Source: Micromonospora sp. HNM0581
GTDB lineage: Bacteria > Actinomycetota > Actinomycetes > Mycobacteriales > Micromonosporaceae
Length of the DNA stretch: 64,000 bases
Reading direction: 5' to 3'
Assembly: GCF_012726175.1 (NCBI RefSeq)
Contig: NZ_JAASAD010000014.1
Coordinates: 1-64,000 of the forward strand
Part shown: positions 24,423-33,368 of the stretch, piece by piece
Layout of the letters: each line of letters opens with the position of its first letter
Numbering within the stretch: the first letter of the stretch is position 1
Translations under genes and position numbers: made by a program
Notes under the pieces: model-generated
Database searches by the model: none
What the model was told of the DNA's origin: nothing
The model's input: only the letters and a program-made list of their open reading frames with translations

Positions 24423-25913
24423 ATGAGTACGTTGCGGGCGTTGGCGGCGGCGCAGGCGGTGGCCACGGGTGTGGCTCAACCGGTGGCCACGGTCCGGCAC
24501 CTGCACCTGTCACGGCGACCGCTGGTGCTGGTGCCGCTGGCGATGGCGGGGGAGGCGAACGCCCCACTGGCCGCGATGGTCGGCTCGGCTCCCGGTGAGG
24601 GCCGCCTGCTGATCGTGCCGCAGCCGCGTAACCGGGACCAACGGTTCGGGTTCGCCGCCGAGCTGGCCGCGATCGTGCTGCCCTACGTGGATGGGCACCG
24701 CACGGCGAACGAGGCGGTCGCCGTGGATCGGGGCCGCGACGTGCGGTACCGCTACCTCGACGCTCCGCAGCTGCTGGTGCCGAATCCGGCAGCGGTGACG
24801 TTCCTGCGGCTGCTCGGCCGGTCCACCCGGTTCCGTCGGGTCGACGGTGACCATCCGGTGCCGCCACAGGTGCCACTGTTGGGTCGGTGGCTGACCTTTC
24901 TCGCCGAACGGGCCGAGCATCCCGGTTCGTCGGCGTTGGTGGCGATGACGCAGGCGTTGACGCTGCACTGGGCGACGGGGCAGAGCGCCGTGGAGGACCT
25001 GCATCTTCCGGCGCTGCTCGGCTGGATCGCGCCGCCGTCCGGGTTGTCCGGTGCTGAGGCGGCCGTCCGGGCCGAGGACCCGTCGATCTGCCCACCGGCT
25101 GGCCCGGCCACCGATCCCGGGTTCGACAACCGGCTGCTGGCGCCGGCTTTCGAGGCGTACGCCGAAGCTGACGACGAGGCGACGCGCGTCGAGGCGTACG
25201 CCGAGCTGGAGCGGCTGCTGCGGGGTCAGCTGACGCCGACGTGGGAGCTGATGTGGCGCGGCGTGGGGATGTTGCGTGCCATGCCGCCGGGTTCCCGGGT
25301 CGCCGGGCGGTGGGACGGCGACCGGGACGCCTTCACGGCCCACGCCGACCACCTCGACGAGGACGGTGCGCCTCAGCCTCGCCGTGACGGTGCGGTGGCT
25401 GCCGCGGCCCGGCTACACCGCCTGGAGCGGGCTGCGGCGACCTACGCGGTGCAGCGCGCCTACGACGATCCGCTGGTGATGGCGGAGTACCGGCTGACCG
25501 GGGAGGCTTTCGTCGGTGAGGTGCTGCTGGCCGACCCGACCCGGGTCGACGACAGTGGCCGACGGCCGGTGCTGCGCCCGCGTGTCCAGCTGATGACCAC
25601 CGACCCGGTGCTGGTGCAGGTCGGTGCGACCCTGTCCAGTCCGTCGCGTCCCGGGCAGAAGGCGCGGGTCGTGTACCTCACGCGGGCCGCCGACGGGAAG
25701 ACCGAGGTGGTGCTGGAACTGTCCGGCGGCATGGGTCGTGGCCTGACGGCCAACCCGGGGAGCGTGCCGGAGGTGGGCGAGCGGCTCTGCTACACCACGC
25801 TCAGCGACGCGTACGTGCCGGGCGCTGGCTTTCCCACGGTGGACGAGACGCCGTGGACCCATGGTGGTCCACCCGCGATCGGTACGGCAGAGCCCGACGA
25901 GGAATGGGTGTAG
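24423..25913 (+). CDS. Protein of unknown function, operon partner of the Fe-S nuclease
   Basis: 496 residues from ATG 24423. No family is recognised and no signal peptide or TM helix is seen. The first 200 residues contain alternating beta/alpha-like stretches (RRPLVLVPLAMAGEANAPLA, GRLLIVPQPRNRDQRFGF); a central helical part includes FEAYAEADDEATRVEAYAEL; the C-terminal 120 residues are beta-rich with an OB- or SH3-like look (RVQLMTTDPVLVQVGATLS, ARVVYLTRAADGKTEVVLEL). The 55-bp gap and shared direction place it in one unit with the nuclease, so it is a likely cofactor in nucleic acid processing. Function unknown. Confidence 0.7.
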   Translation: MSTLRALAAAQAVATGVAQPVATVRHLHLSRRPLVLVPLAMAGEANAPLAAMVGSAPGEGRLLIVPQPRNRDQRFGFAAELAAIVLPYVDGHRTANEAVAVDRGRDVRYRYLDAPQLLVPNPAAVTFLRLLGRSTRFRRVDGDHPVPPQVPLLGRWLTFLAERAEHPGSSALVAMTQALTLHWATGQSAVEDLHLPALLGWIAPPSGLSGAEAAVRAEDPSICPPAGPATDPGFDNRLLAPAFEAYAEADDEATRVEAYAELERLLRGQLTPTWELMWRGVGMLRAMPPGSRVAGRWDGDRDAFTAHADHLDEDGAPQPRRDGAVAAAARLHRLERAAATYAVQRAYDDPLVMAEYRLTGEAFVGEVLLADPTRVDDSGRRPVLRPRVQLMTTDPVLVQVGATLSSPSRPGQKARVVYLTRAADGKTEVVLELSGGMGRGLTANPGSVPEVGERLCYTTLSDAYVPGAGFPTVDETPWTHGGPPAIGTAEPDEEWV

Positions 25914-26027
25914 GAGCGACCTGCGCACCTGGCGGGGTGCGGCGGGCGTGGCTAGGCTTTCGTGGTTTGCCGGGGCCGGACCTCACCGTCGACGGTGTAC
26001 GCACGAGAGAGAGCCGGAGCGATCGCT

Positions 26028-28355
26028 GTGTCGCGCAAGGACATCGAGCGGGCTGCCGCGCGCTCACCCGGAACGGACCGGGTCGACCGTGTGGGGCTGG
26101 TCGGTGCCGGTGTCGTCGTGGCCGTCGAGGCGCTCTGGCTGCTGGTGGGGTTGCCCGCCGGTGCGTTGGTGAGCGATCTGGGTGCGCTCGCGGTGGCGGG
26201 TTGGGCTGCAGTGGCCTGCGCTGCGGCGGCTCGTCGCCATCCGGCACGTGTGCGGCGGTTCTGGCTGCTGCTCGCCGTCACCATGGCGTTGGCGCTGGCC
26301 GGGCGGGCACTGTGGACAATCGAGCGGCTGCTCGGGAACAGCCTGCCGCATACCCTGCCCACCGGATTGATCTTCGCGGCGAGCCTGGTGACGGGTACTG
26401 CTGCGCTGTTCTTGTCGGTCACCGCGCCGCGTACCACGGTGGGTCGGGCCCGGACCCTGCTCGACGGGGTGATCGTCGGGTTGGCGCTGGTCCCGATCGG
26501 CTGGCTGTTGATCTTCCGTAACGTCAGCTTGGCCGATCTGGACGAGCCGCTGCGCACCGCCGGTCTGCTGTACCCGACGTTCGACCTGATGCAGCTGACC
26601 ATCCTGGTCGCGGTGATGGTCCCGAAACGGCCGGTGTGGCTGCCGATGGCGCTGCTCGGCGCGAGCCTGACGGTACGGGCGGTGGCCGACGCTATCTACG
26701 TGGCGCAGGTGGCCGCAGGCACATATCAGACCGGCACCCCGATCGACGTCCTCTGGCCGTTGAGCTATCTGCTGATCGTGGTGGCAACCCGAATGCCCGC
26801 GCCTCGGGACCACGGTGTCACCGAGGACGCCACCGAGAAGCCGTTGCCGCCCTGGTGGCGGGTGGTGCTGCCCTATCTGCCCGTGGGCGGGGCGATCGTG
26901 GCGACCATGTTGGCCCGCGACGTCGACGGCCACACCCCGATGCCGATCTTTCTGTCGATGATGGCGTTGTTGGCCGTGTTGGCGCTGCGGCAGGGCCTGG
27001 CGGCCAACGAGAACCTGCGTCTGGTCGTGCGGCTACGTAAGCTCGCCTACGCCGACCAGCTCACCGGGCTACCGAACCGGCTGGCGTTCACCCGAAAGCT
27101 GCGGATCGCGTTGCGTGGCACCGACCGGGTGGCCGTGCTGCTGCTCGACCTGGACGGCTTCAAGCAGGTCAACGATCGGTTCGGGCACACCACCGGCGAC
27201 ACCCTGCTGTCCGGTCTGTCCCGACGGATGCGCCGGGCGGTGGGGGACGACGGCATGATCGCCCGGATCGGTGGTGACGAGTTCGCCGTGCTGGTGACCG
27301 GCGGGCGACCGCTGGCACCGGAGCGGCTCGCCGAACGATTGCTGGCGGCTCTGCAACCGTCCCCCGGCGAGGAACTGGTCGGGGTGCACCCGTCGGCCAG
27401 CATCGGCATCGCCGAGTACGGGCCGCAACACATCTCGCACACCGATCTGCTGCGCGACGCGGACATCGCCATGTACGCGGCCAAAGCGGCCGGGAAGTCC
27501 GCGTACCGGCGATGCACGCAGGGCCTGCGGGAGTCGGCGGTGAGCCGGGCCGAGCTGATCGCCGACCTGCGACGGGCTGTCGACGAGCAGCAGCTGCACC
27601 TGGAGTTCCAACCAATCGTGGACTTGGCGACCGGCACGGTACGTAGCGCGGAGGCGTTGGTGCGGTGGCGTCACCCGGCGCTGGGCATGCTCAGCCCGGC
27701 CAGGTTCCTGCCGTTGGCCGAGGAGACCGGGCTGATCGTGTCGATCGACAGGTGGGTCATCCACGAGGCGTGTCGGGCTGCGGCCACCTGGCAGGATCGG
27801 GTGCCGGCGGTGACGGTGGCGGTGAACATCGCCGCGTCGCACCTGCGCCGACCCGACCTGATCGCCACCGTCACCGAGGCCATCGCGGCCGCCGGGCTGG
27901 CGCCCCGGGCGCTGACCCTGGAGCTGACCGAGTCGGCGCTGATCGAGGGCAGCGACGTGGTGCTGGACCGGCTCAGGCAGCTGCGGGAACTTGGCTTCCG
28001 GATCGCCATCGACGACTTCGGCACCGGCTACTCCTCGTTGAGCTACCTGCACCGGATCCCAGCCACGGAGTTGAAGATCGACCGCTCGTTCGTGGGCCGG
28101 ATCCCCGAGGACACTCGGGCGTACGCGACCGTGGAGATGGTGACCCGGCTGGCCGGCGCGTTCGACCTCGGCGTGGTGGCGGAGGGAGTGGAGACCGAAC
28201 GGCAGCATGAGGCGGTGGCGGCGATCGGCTGTCTGCAGGGACAGGGCTACCGCTACGGTCGCCCGGCCAGCCTGGCCGAGTTGCGTACCGTCCTGGCGGA
28301 CACCCGCCCGCCGGACGTGCCCGGCGTCGCAGAATCAGGCTTGACCCTCACGTAA
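26028..28355 (+). CDS. Membrane GGDEF-EAL protein (cyclic di-GMP synthase/phosphodiesterase)
   Basis: 775 residues from GTG 26028, with GGAG 8 nt upstream. The N-terminal third has eight to ten hydrophobic helices (about residues 20-310), a MASE-like sensory membrane domain. The GGDEF domain follows (signature IARIGGDEFAVLV, with substrate loop DLDGFKQVNDRFGHTTGD), then the EAL domain (RSAEALVRWRHP, LELTESALIE, DDFGTGYSSL, ELKIDRSFV, VVAEGVET). Both catalytic motifs appear intact, so it may make or degrade c-di-GMP depending on signal. Monocistronic as far as can be seen. Confidence 0.92.
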   Translation: MSRKDIERAAARSPGTDRVDRVGLVGAGVVVAVEALWLLVGLPAGALVSDLGALAVAGWAAVACAAAARRHPARVRRFWLLLAVTMALALAGRALWTIERLLGNSLPHTLPTGLIFAASLVTGTAALFLSVTAPRTTVGRARTLLDGVIVGLALVPIGWLLIFRNVSLADLDEPLRTAGLLYPTFDLMQLTILVAVMVPKRPVWLPMALLGASLTVRAVADAIYVAQVAAGTYQTGTPIDVLWPLSYLLIVVATRMPAPRDHGVTEDATEKPLPPWWRVVLPYLPVGGAIVATMLARDVDGHTPMPIFLSMMALLAVLALRQGLAANENLRLVVRLRKLAYADQLTGLPNRLAFTRKLRIALRGTDRVAVLLLDLDGFKQVNDRFGHTTGDTLLSGLSRRMRRAVGDDGMIARIGGDEFAVLVTGGRPLAPERLAERLLAALQPSPGEELVGVHPSASIGIAEYGPQHISHTDLLRDADIAMYAAKAAGKSAYRRCTQGLRESAVSRAELIADLRRAVDEQQLHLEFQPIVDLATGTVRSAEALVRWRHPALGMLSPARFLPLAEETGLIVSIDRWVIHEACRAAATWQDRVPAVTVAVNIAASHLRRPDLIATVTEAIAAAGLAPRALTLELTESALIEGSDVVLDRLRQLRELGFRIAIDDFGTGYSSLSYLHRIPATELKIDRSFVGRIPEDTRAYATVEMVTRLAGAFDLGVVAEGVETERQHEAVAAIGCLQGQGYRYGRPASLAELRTVLADTRPPDVPGVAESGLTLT

Positions 28356-28392
28356 CGGCAGGCGGGACCGTGGTTGTCGGAGAGGGGGAACC

Positions 28393-29151
28393 ATGGCCCA
28401 CACGGTTGGTCAGGTGGCGAAGCTCGCCGGGGTGACGATTCGGGCGCTGCACCACTACGACGAGATCGGGTTGCTGACGCCGAGCGGGCGTAGCGGCTCG
28501 GGATACCGCCGTTACTCCGAGGCGGACCTGGAGCGCTTGCAGCTGATCCGGTACTACCGCGAGTTGGGGTTCCCGTTGGAAGAGATCGCCGTGATCCTCG
28601 ACGACCCGGCGAGCGACTCGGGAGCGCACCTGCGTCGTCAGCACGAGCTGTTGACGGTGCGGATCAAGCGCCTGCAGGAGATGGTCGCGGCGATCGAGTT
28701 TGCGATGGAGGCGAGCAAGATGAACATCCGACTGACCCCGCAGGAGCGGTTCGAGGTCTTCGGTGACTTCGACCCGGACGCGTACGCCGAGGAGGCGGAG
28801 CAGCGTTGGGGTGGAACCGAGGCGTACCGGGAGTCGAACCGGCGGACGTCGAGCTACAGCAAGCAGGACTGGCAACGGTTCAGGGCGGAGACCGAGGACT
28901 GGGGACGGCGGATCGTCGCGTTGCTGGGTTCGGGTGCGCCGGCCGACGGGCCGGAGGCGATGGAGTTGGCTGAGGAGCACCGGCAGCAGATCGGCCGGTG
29001 GTTCTACGAGTGCTCGTACGAAATGCACACCGGTCTGGCCGACATGTATCTGGCCGATGAGCGGTTCACCGCACATTACGAGACGCTGGCTGCCGGTCTG
29101 ACCCGGTTCGTGGCGGAGGCGATCCACGCCAACGCGAGAAATCGTGCCTGA
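28393..29151 (+). CDS. TipA-like MerR family regulator
   Basis: 252 residues. MerR HTH at the N-terminus (HTVGQVAKLAGVTIRALHHY, then SGYRRYSEADLERLQLI), a coiled-coil dimerisation helix (about 85-115), and a C-terminal TipAS-like domain (about 130-250: AEEAEQRWGGTEAYRESNRR, EMHTGLADMYLADERF). TipAL proteins bind thiopeptide and other cyclic antibiotics and activate transcription. GGAG-rich ribosome binding site precedes ATG. No obvious resistance gene is adjacent downstream except a small monooxygenase; its targets may include its own promoter and others elsewhere. Confidence 0.9.
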   Translation: MAHTVGQVAKLAGVTIRALHHYDEIGLLTPSGRSGSGYRRYSEADLERLQLIRYYRELGFPLEEIAVILDDPASDSGAHLRRQHELLTVRIKRLQEMVAAIEFAMEASKMNIRLTPQERFEVFGDFDPDAYAEEAEQRWGGTEAYRESNRRTSSYSKQDWQRFRAETEDWGRRIVALLGSGAPADGPEAMELAEEHRQQIGRWFYECSYEMHTGLADMYLADERFTAHYETLAAGLTRFVAEAIHANARNRA

Positions 29152-29224
29152 TCGGTGACGTGCGTACGGTGACGGATCGGGAGAGTATGACTGGCGTCCG
29201 CTCTCCCGATCTTCGGAGGTTGCC

Positions 29225-29509
29225 TTGTTGATCGTCGCCGGCACGCTACAGGTCGACCCGGCCGGACGGGACACCTACCTTGCCACCTGCGCCGAGATCG
29301 TCCGCCAGGCGCGTGCGGCACCCGGTTGCCTCGGCTTCGCCATCAGTCCGGACCTGCTTGAGCCGGGGCGGATCAACGTCTACGAGCGGTGGGAGTCCGA
29401 GGAGCAGATGCTCGACTTCCGCGGCTCCGGCCCGGAACCGGAGCAGCAGGTGGCGATCGTGGAGGCCGAGGTTCACAAGTTCCTCATCAGCGCGGTCGAG
29501 TCTCCGTGA
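29225..29509 (+). CDS. ABM-superfamily monooxygenase (quinol monooxygenase-like)
   Basis: 94 residues from TTG 29225, with GGAGG 5 nt before it; the rare TTG start is supported by this ribosome binding site. The dimeric ferredoxin-like fold is indicated by LIVAGTLQVDPAGRDTYL, APGCLGFAISPDLLEPGRIN and YERWESEEQMLDF, the usual pattern of YgiN/ABM proteins of 90-110 residues. These are cofactor-free oxygenases acting on quinols or polyketides; here substrate is unknown. It follows the TipA-like gene by 73 bp and may be in the same regulon. Confidence 0.82.
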   Translation: MLIVAGTLQVDPAGRDTYLATCAEIVRQARAAPGCLGFAISPDLLEPGRINVYERWESEEQMLDFRGSGPEPEQQVAIVEAEVHKFLISAVESP

Positions 29510-29685
29510 GGTAGCTCTGCACCACAACCCGGCGTACAGCTACCACCCTTTCGCCAATCTTGCTCCGCCGAAAGAACAATTTGCCCGATCTAGGCCGTGT
29601 CCCTGCTGGCTCCCGTGGCCGTTAACACCATGACACCCCTTCCGGTGGCCTGCGGTTGACGGCCTGCGCGGCGAAGGAGTTCGGC

Positions 29686-30813
29686 GTGGCGAGGACTGAT
29701 TCGACGGGTTCGACGTGGCGGTACCGGTGGGCGCGCCGGCAGAACGAGCGCCGGCTGCGGTTGTTCCGCAGCGCCGAGGGGACCTGGCGGCGACGCGACG
29801 ACGAGCTGCGCCGTCTGCGTACACTCGCCGAGCATTGCCAGGGCTCTGCCACGGCCGGTGACGGCCTCCCGCTGGAGCTGGTACCCGACGAGGTCGTCCT
29901 GCGGGTGGCACCCGCAGCCCAACTCGTCGAGATGCGGCACAACGCTGTGCTGCCCGCCCCTGACCTGACCGTGGGGACGCAGACCGGTCGGCTGCGCCGG
30001 CACCTGCCCGACGGGGTACGAGTCACCGACGCCGGAATGGCAGTGATCACAAACCGGCGTCTGGTGCTGCTCGGCGGGCGGGGCCGGCGCGACTGGGCGT
30101 ACGGCAGGATGACCGGTCTGTCGCACGACCCGCACGCCTCGGTCACCCTGATCCAGGTGCTGGACCGGCGGCGGACGTCGGGCGTGCTGCTGCGCCCAGA
30201 CGTGGCGGTCGAATTCCGGTTCGTGCTCACGCTGGCCTTCGCCGACGCTATCGAGCAGCGCCAGACAGTCATCGACGAACTCGACGAGTTGATCGGCGAA
30301 CACGCAAGGCTGCGTCCGTCCCGTCCGGGCATCGCCACTCCCGGGCAGGCCCGGCTGTCGGCACTCGTGCCCGGCGGTCGGCGGACCGCCGTGGTCGCCG
30401 CCGCGCTCGCCGTGATGGTGCCGGTGGCTCTGGCCAACTCCGGTCCGTCCGACCCGACGAGCACCGAAACCGCGGTGGCCGCCACCGGAATGCCTGTCCC
30501 GACCGGTACGACGCCTGCACCGCGCGCCACCGGCTCCGCGCCGACAACCCGCACCTCCGGGTCCGCGAAGGTCAGCCCGAAGCCAGAGCAGCGCTGCGGT
30601 GCCCCCGACAACCCGATGGGGTACGACTTCTGCGGTGGGCAACGGGTACGCGAACCCGCCCGCGAGGTCTGCGACCACTTCGACTGCGTACCCGGTTTCT
30701 GGGAGGGGCGCGGTTACCTGGTGCAGTGTGAGAACGGCAAGGTCAGCCTGGCCGGCGGCAGCCCTCGGGCCTGCGGCCTGCACGGCGGGGTACGCCGCAC
30801 CGTCTGGACCTGA
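29686..30813 (+). CDS. Hypothetical membrane protein with Cys-rich C-terminal domain
   Basis: 375 residues from GTG 29686 (GGAG 6 nt upstream). The N-terminal region is basic and helical (RRQNERRLRLFRSAEGTWRR), followed by a PH-like segment (VVLRVAPAAQLVEM, VTDAGMAVITNRRLVLLGG) that resembles the short bacterial PH domains. One TM helix lies at about 232-250 (RTAVVAAALAVMVPVALA), then a Thr/Pro-rich linker and an extracellular domain of about 70 residues with five cysteines (PMGYDFCGG, VCDHFDCVPGFWEGRGYLVQ). That last domain recurs in actinobacterial proteins of unknown role. Convergent with the MarR gene, 4 bp apart. Confidence 0.7.
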   Translation: MARTDSTGSTWRYRWARRQNERRLRLFRSAEGTWRRRDDELRRLRTLAEHCQGSATAGDGLPLELVPDEVVLRVAPAAQLVEMRHNAVLPAPDLTVGTQTGRLRRHLPDGVRVTDAGMAVITNRRLVLLGGRGRRDWAYGRMTGLSHDPHASVTLIQVLDRRRTSGVLLRPDVAVEFRFVLTLAFADAIEQRQTVIDELDELIGEHARLRPSRPGIATPGQARLSALVPGGRRTAVVAAALAVMVPVALANSGPSDPTSTETAVAATGMPVPTGTTPAPRATGSAPTTRTSGSAKVSPKPEQRCGAPDNPMGYDFCGGQRVREPAREVCDHFDCVPGFWEGRGYLVQCENGKVSLAGGSPRACGLHGGVRRTVWT

Positions 30814-30817
30814 CCCC

Positions 30818-31261
30818 TCACGGCAGTTCGGCGGTGCGGTCGGCCAGGCGGGACAGGGCTGGCGCGGCGGCGCGTAGTCGCTCCCGGTCGGTCGCGTCGA
30901 GGTCGGCCAGGGCGGCGGCGAGAAGTTCGCGGCGGTACTGCTCGTAGGCGGCGACGCGGTCGTACGCCATCTCGGTCAACGTCAACCGGACGGTACGCCG
31001 GTCGGCCGGATCCCGGTCCCGGCGCAGCAGACCGGCGGTGGTCAGTTCGCCGACCAGGGTGCTGACCGTGTTCGCGGCGGTGCCCAGCCGCTCGGCGGCC
31101 TCCCGGACACTGATCCCGGGCTGGCGTTGCACCAGCCGCAGCACCTCGACCTGCGCGTCCGGCAGGGCGGCCCGCCCGGTCCGCTGGACGGCCCGACGGC
31201 GGAGCACCCGGTGCAGGTCACTGAGGGCGGCGCCGAGCTGGTCGAGCGTCTCGTCGGTCAC
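30818..31261 (-). CDS. MarR family transcriptional regulator
   Basis: 147 residues from GTG 31261 (AAGGGG upstream). Winged helix: VLRLVQRQPGISVREAAERL, then TAANTVSTLVGELTTAGLLR and the wing DPADRRTVRLTLT. It is divergent from a Bcr/CflA-type efflux gene with an inverted repeat overlapping the shared promoter region, the standard arrangement of a drug-responsive repressor. Ligand unknown. Confidence 0.92.
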   Translation of the reverse strand: MTDETLDQLGAALSDLHRVLRRRAVQRTGRAALPDAQVEVLRLVQRQPGISVREAAERLGTAANTVSTLVGELTTAGLLRRDRDPADRRTVRLTLTEMAYDRVAAYEQYRRELLAAALADLDATDRERLRAAAPALSRLADRTAELP

Positions 31262-31287
31262 AGTGCCGCCCCTTCACCCTGCAACAC

Positions 31288-31308
31288 CTCTGTAGGCAGA
31301 GCTATCGT
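31288..31308. promoter_or_regulatory. Inverted repeat and -10 element between marR and the efflux gene
   Basis: CTCTG-4 nt-CAGAG (31288-31292 with 31297-31301) lies immediately before a -10-like TATCGT (31303-31308) reading toward the efflux gene, so a bound regulator would block the promoter. Confidence 0.45.
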
Positions 31309-31369
31309 AGCCGCACGCCCCCGGCAACCGGCGACGCCGTGGTGGCGCCGACCGCCGGGAGGACCACCG

Positions 31370-32602
31370 ATGCCTCACACCGCCGTGCCCGTACGCCCGC
31401 CGGAGGGGATCACCCCACCCACCGGCCGTGCCGCTCTCGCACTGCTGATGCTGCTCGGCTCCCTCACCGCGATCGGCCCCCTGTCGCTCGACACCTACCT
31501 GCCGGCTTTCCCCGGGATGACCCGCGACCTGGCCGCCAGCCAGGCGCAGATCCAGCTCTCCCTCACCACCTGCCTGATCGGCATGGCCCTGGGACAACTC
31601 GTTACCGGCCCACTCAGCGACCGCTGGGGGCGACGCCGCCCGGTGCTGGTCGGGGTCGCCGCGTACACCCTGTTGTCGCTGGTCTGCGCCCTCGCACCGT
31701 CGTCGGAGACGCTCGCGGTAGCCCGCTTCGCGCAGGGTTTCGCCGGCGGCATGGGCACGGTCGTCGCCCGCGCCGTCGTGCGTGACCTGTATGCCGGCCG
31801 GGCCGCCGCGAAGTACTTCTCCCGACTCGTCCTGATCTTCGGTATCGCGCCGATGGTTGCCCCCGCCCTCGGCAGCCTGGTGCTCAACGTCGGCGACTGG
31901 CGCACCATCTTCGTCGCCCTCGCCCTGGTCGGTGCCCTGCTCGCCACCGCCGTCGCGCTGCGGCTACCGGAAACCCTACCCGCCGCGCGGCGCAGCCCCG
32001 GCGGCCTGGCCGCGACCGCCGCCGCCGGGCGCACGCTGATCGCCGACCGCATCTACCTCGGGTACGCGCTGACCCAGGGCCTCGCCTTCGCCGGCCTCTT
32101 CGCCTACCTCTCCGGCTCCTCGTTCGTGCTCCAGGACGTCTTCGGCCTCTCCGCCGGCACGTTCAGCCTCCTCTTCGGCGCCAATGCGCTCGCCTTCGTC
32201 GCCGTCGGCCAGCTCAACGCCCGCCTGCTCGACCGCTACGAGCCCCGACTGCTGCTGGCCAGTGGCCTCGGCCTCGGCCTGCTCGCCGCCCTCGGGGTAC
32301 TCGCCGGGGCACTGCTGAACAACCTGCCCCTGGTCGTCGCCGCACTCTTCGTCTTCCTCGGCTCGCTCGGCCTGGTGATGCCCAACGGGACCGCCCTCGC
32401 CCTGGACCGGCACGCCGCCCGCGCCGGCACCGCCGCAGCGTTGCTCGGCGGCATCCAGGCGGTGGTCGCCGCCAGCGCCGCACCACTTGTCGGGCTCGGC
32501 GGGGAGGGCAGCGCGCTCCCGATGGCCGTGGTGCTCAGCGCCGCCGCAGCCGCCGCGCTGCTGATGCTGCTGACCCTCGCCCGCCCCGCCCGCGTGCGTT
32601 AG
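31370..32602 (+). CDS. Bcr/CflA-type MFS drug exporter
   Basis: 410 residues, twelve predicted TM helices. Start ATG 31370 is supported by GGGAGG 7 nt upstream and by the family start pattern: LLMLLGSLTAIGPLSLDTYL is the Bcr/CflA signature of TM1. The MFS motif A, GPLSDRWGRRRPVLVG, lies between TM2 and TM3; ARFAQGFAGGMGTVVARAVV is the TM4 region. Expels drugs in exchange for protons. It is regulated by the divergent MarR protein. Confidence 0.93.
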   Translation: MPHTAVPVRPPEGITPPTGRAALALLMLLGSLTAIGPLSLDTYLPAFPGMTRDLAASQAQIQLSLTTCLIGMALGQLVTGPLSDRWGRRRPVLVGVAAYTLLSLVCALAPSSETLAVARFAQGFAGGMGTVVARAVVRDLYAGRAAAKYFSRLVLIFGIAPMVAPALGSLVLNVGDWRTIFVALALVGALLATAVALRLPETLPAARRSPGGLAATAAAGRTLIADRIYLGYALTQGLAFAGLFAYLSGSSFVLQDVFGLSAGTFSLLFGANALAFVAVGQLNARLLDRYEPRLLLASGLGLGLLAALGVLAGALLNNLPLVVAALFVFLGSLGLVMPNGTALALDRHAARAGTAAALLGGIQAVVAASAAPLVGLGGEGSALPMAVVLSAAAAAALLMLLTLARPARVR

Positions 32603-32617
32603 CTGCGACTGCGCCGG

Positions 32618-32758
32618 CTATTCGGGCTGTTGCGGCTGTGCTGGCTCGTTGGCGAGCGCGGCGCAGAGCCGCTCCAGGTAGGCGTCGACCTGCCCCATGT
32701 CGTAGCCGCGCAGCGCGACCTCCAGCGTCCCGATTCCTGCGCAGCTCCATGACGACAC
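32618..32758 (-). CDS. Short DivIVA-domain-like ORF (46 residues), possibly a remnant
   Basis: Read from GTG 32758 to TAG 32618-32620. The core VALRGYDMGQVDAYLERLCA matches the N-terminal DivIVA/Wag31 domain signature (RGYD-x-x-QVD-x-x-L-x-x-L), which binds curved membrane in polar growth proteins. The usual long coiled coil is missing and replaced by a short Gln/Pro tail. The reading frame is open upstream but shows no homology. No good ribosome binding site. It may be a genuine miniature DivIVA-like protein, as small ones occur in actinomycetes, or the end of a decayed gene. Confidence 0.4.
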   Translation of the reverse strand: MSSWSCAGIGTLEVALRGYDMGQVDAYLERLCAALANEPAQPQQPE

Positions 32759-32903
32759 CTCGATCAGCTGAGTGGCGTGCAGAGCATGCCACGCCGGGCA
32801 CCCCGTCGGTTGCCCTGACGGCGGGCACCGGCGCAGGTGGTCCCCGGACCGTCGGGTGGCGATCTGCGTGCGGTGATGACGAGACCCGTGAAGCCCGGTC
32901 GGG

Positions 32904-33338
32904 TCAGGGTGCGTCGAAGTCGGGGATGGTGATCGTGCCGTCCGCGGCGATCGGGAAGCCGGGGTTCCAGGCGATCTCCCAGAGGTGACCGTCCGGGTCG
33001 GTGAAGTAGCCGGCGTACCCGCCGTAGGAGGTGTCGCGGGCCGGTTGGGTGACCTTGGCCCCGGCCCGGGTGGCGGCGGCCATCAGCTGATCCACCTCGG
33101 CGGGCTCGCGTACGTTGTGGGCCAGCGCGACCCCGGCGAACCCACCCGCGCCCCGGTCCTCGACACCGGCGTCCTCGGCCAACGACTGCCGCGCCCACAG
33201 CACCACGGCGAGCCCGCCGGCCTGGAAGAACACGGTCTGCTCGACCTCCTGGCCATGCCAGCCGAGCTGCCGGTAGAAGTCGCGGGACTGGGCCAGGTCG
33301 GCGACGCCGAGCGTGATCAGGCTGAGTCGCTGTTCCAT
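32904..33338 (-). CDS. VOC family protein (glyoxalase/bleomycin-resistance fold)
   Basis: 144 residues with two beta-alpha-beta-beta-beta units: LSLITLGVADLAQSRDFYRQ in the first and GGYAGYFTDPDGHLWEIAWN in the second, the latter containing the typical metal-ligand Glu. Metal-site His is not obvious at the first position. The family includes glyoxalase-like and antibiotic-sequestering proteins; substrate cannot be told. Followed on the same strand by the small DivIVA-like ORF and preceded by a Ddn-like gene, 30 bp apart, possibly cotranscribed. Confidence 0.9.
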   Translation of the reverse strand: MEQRLSLITLGVADLAQSRDFYRQLGWHGQEVEQTVFFQAGGLAVVLWARQSLAEDAGVEDRGAGGFAGVALAHNVREPAEVDQLMAAATRAGAKVTQPARDTSYGGYAGYFTDPDGHLWEIAWNPGFPIAADGTITIPDFDAP

Positions 33339-33368
33339 CAGCGTAACCTAACCCGGATCTGCGACGGG

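Noticed and set aside
27069..28208. 379-codon minus-strand frame across the GGDEF-EAL gene
   Set aside because: Antisense shadow without family motifs; the plus-strand frame has all catalytic signatures.
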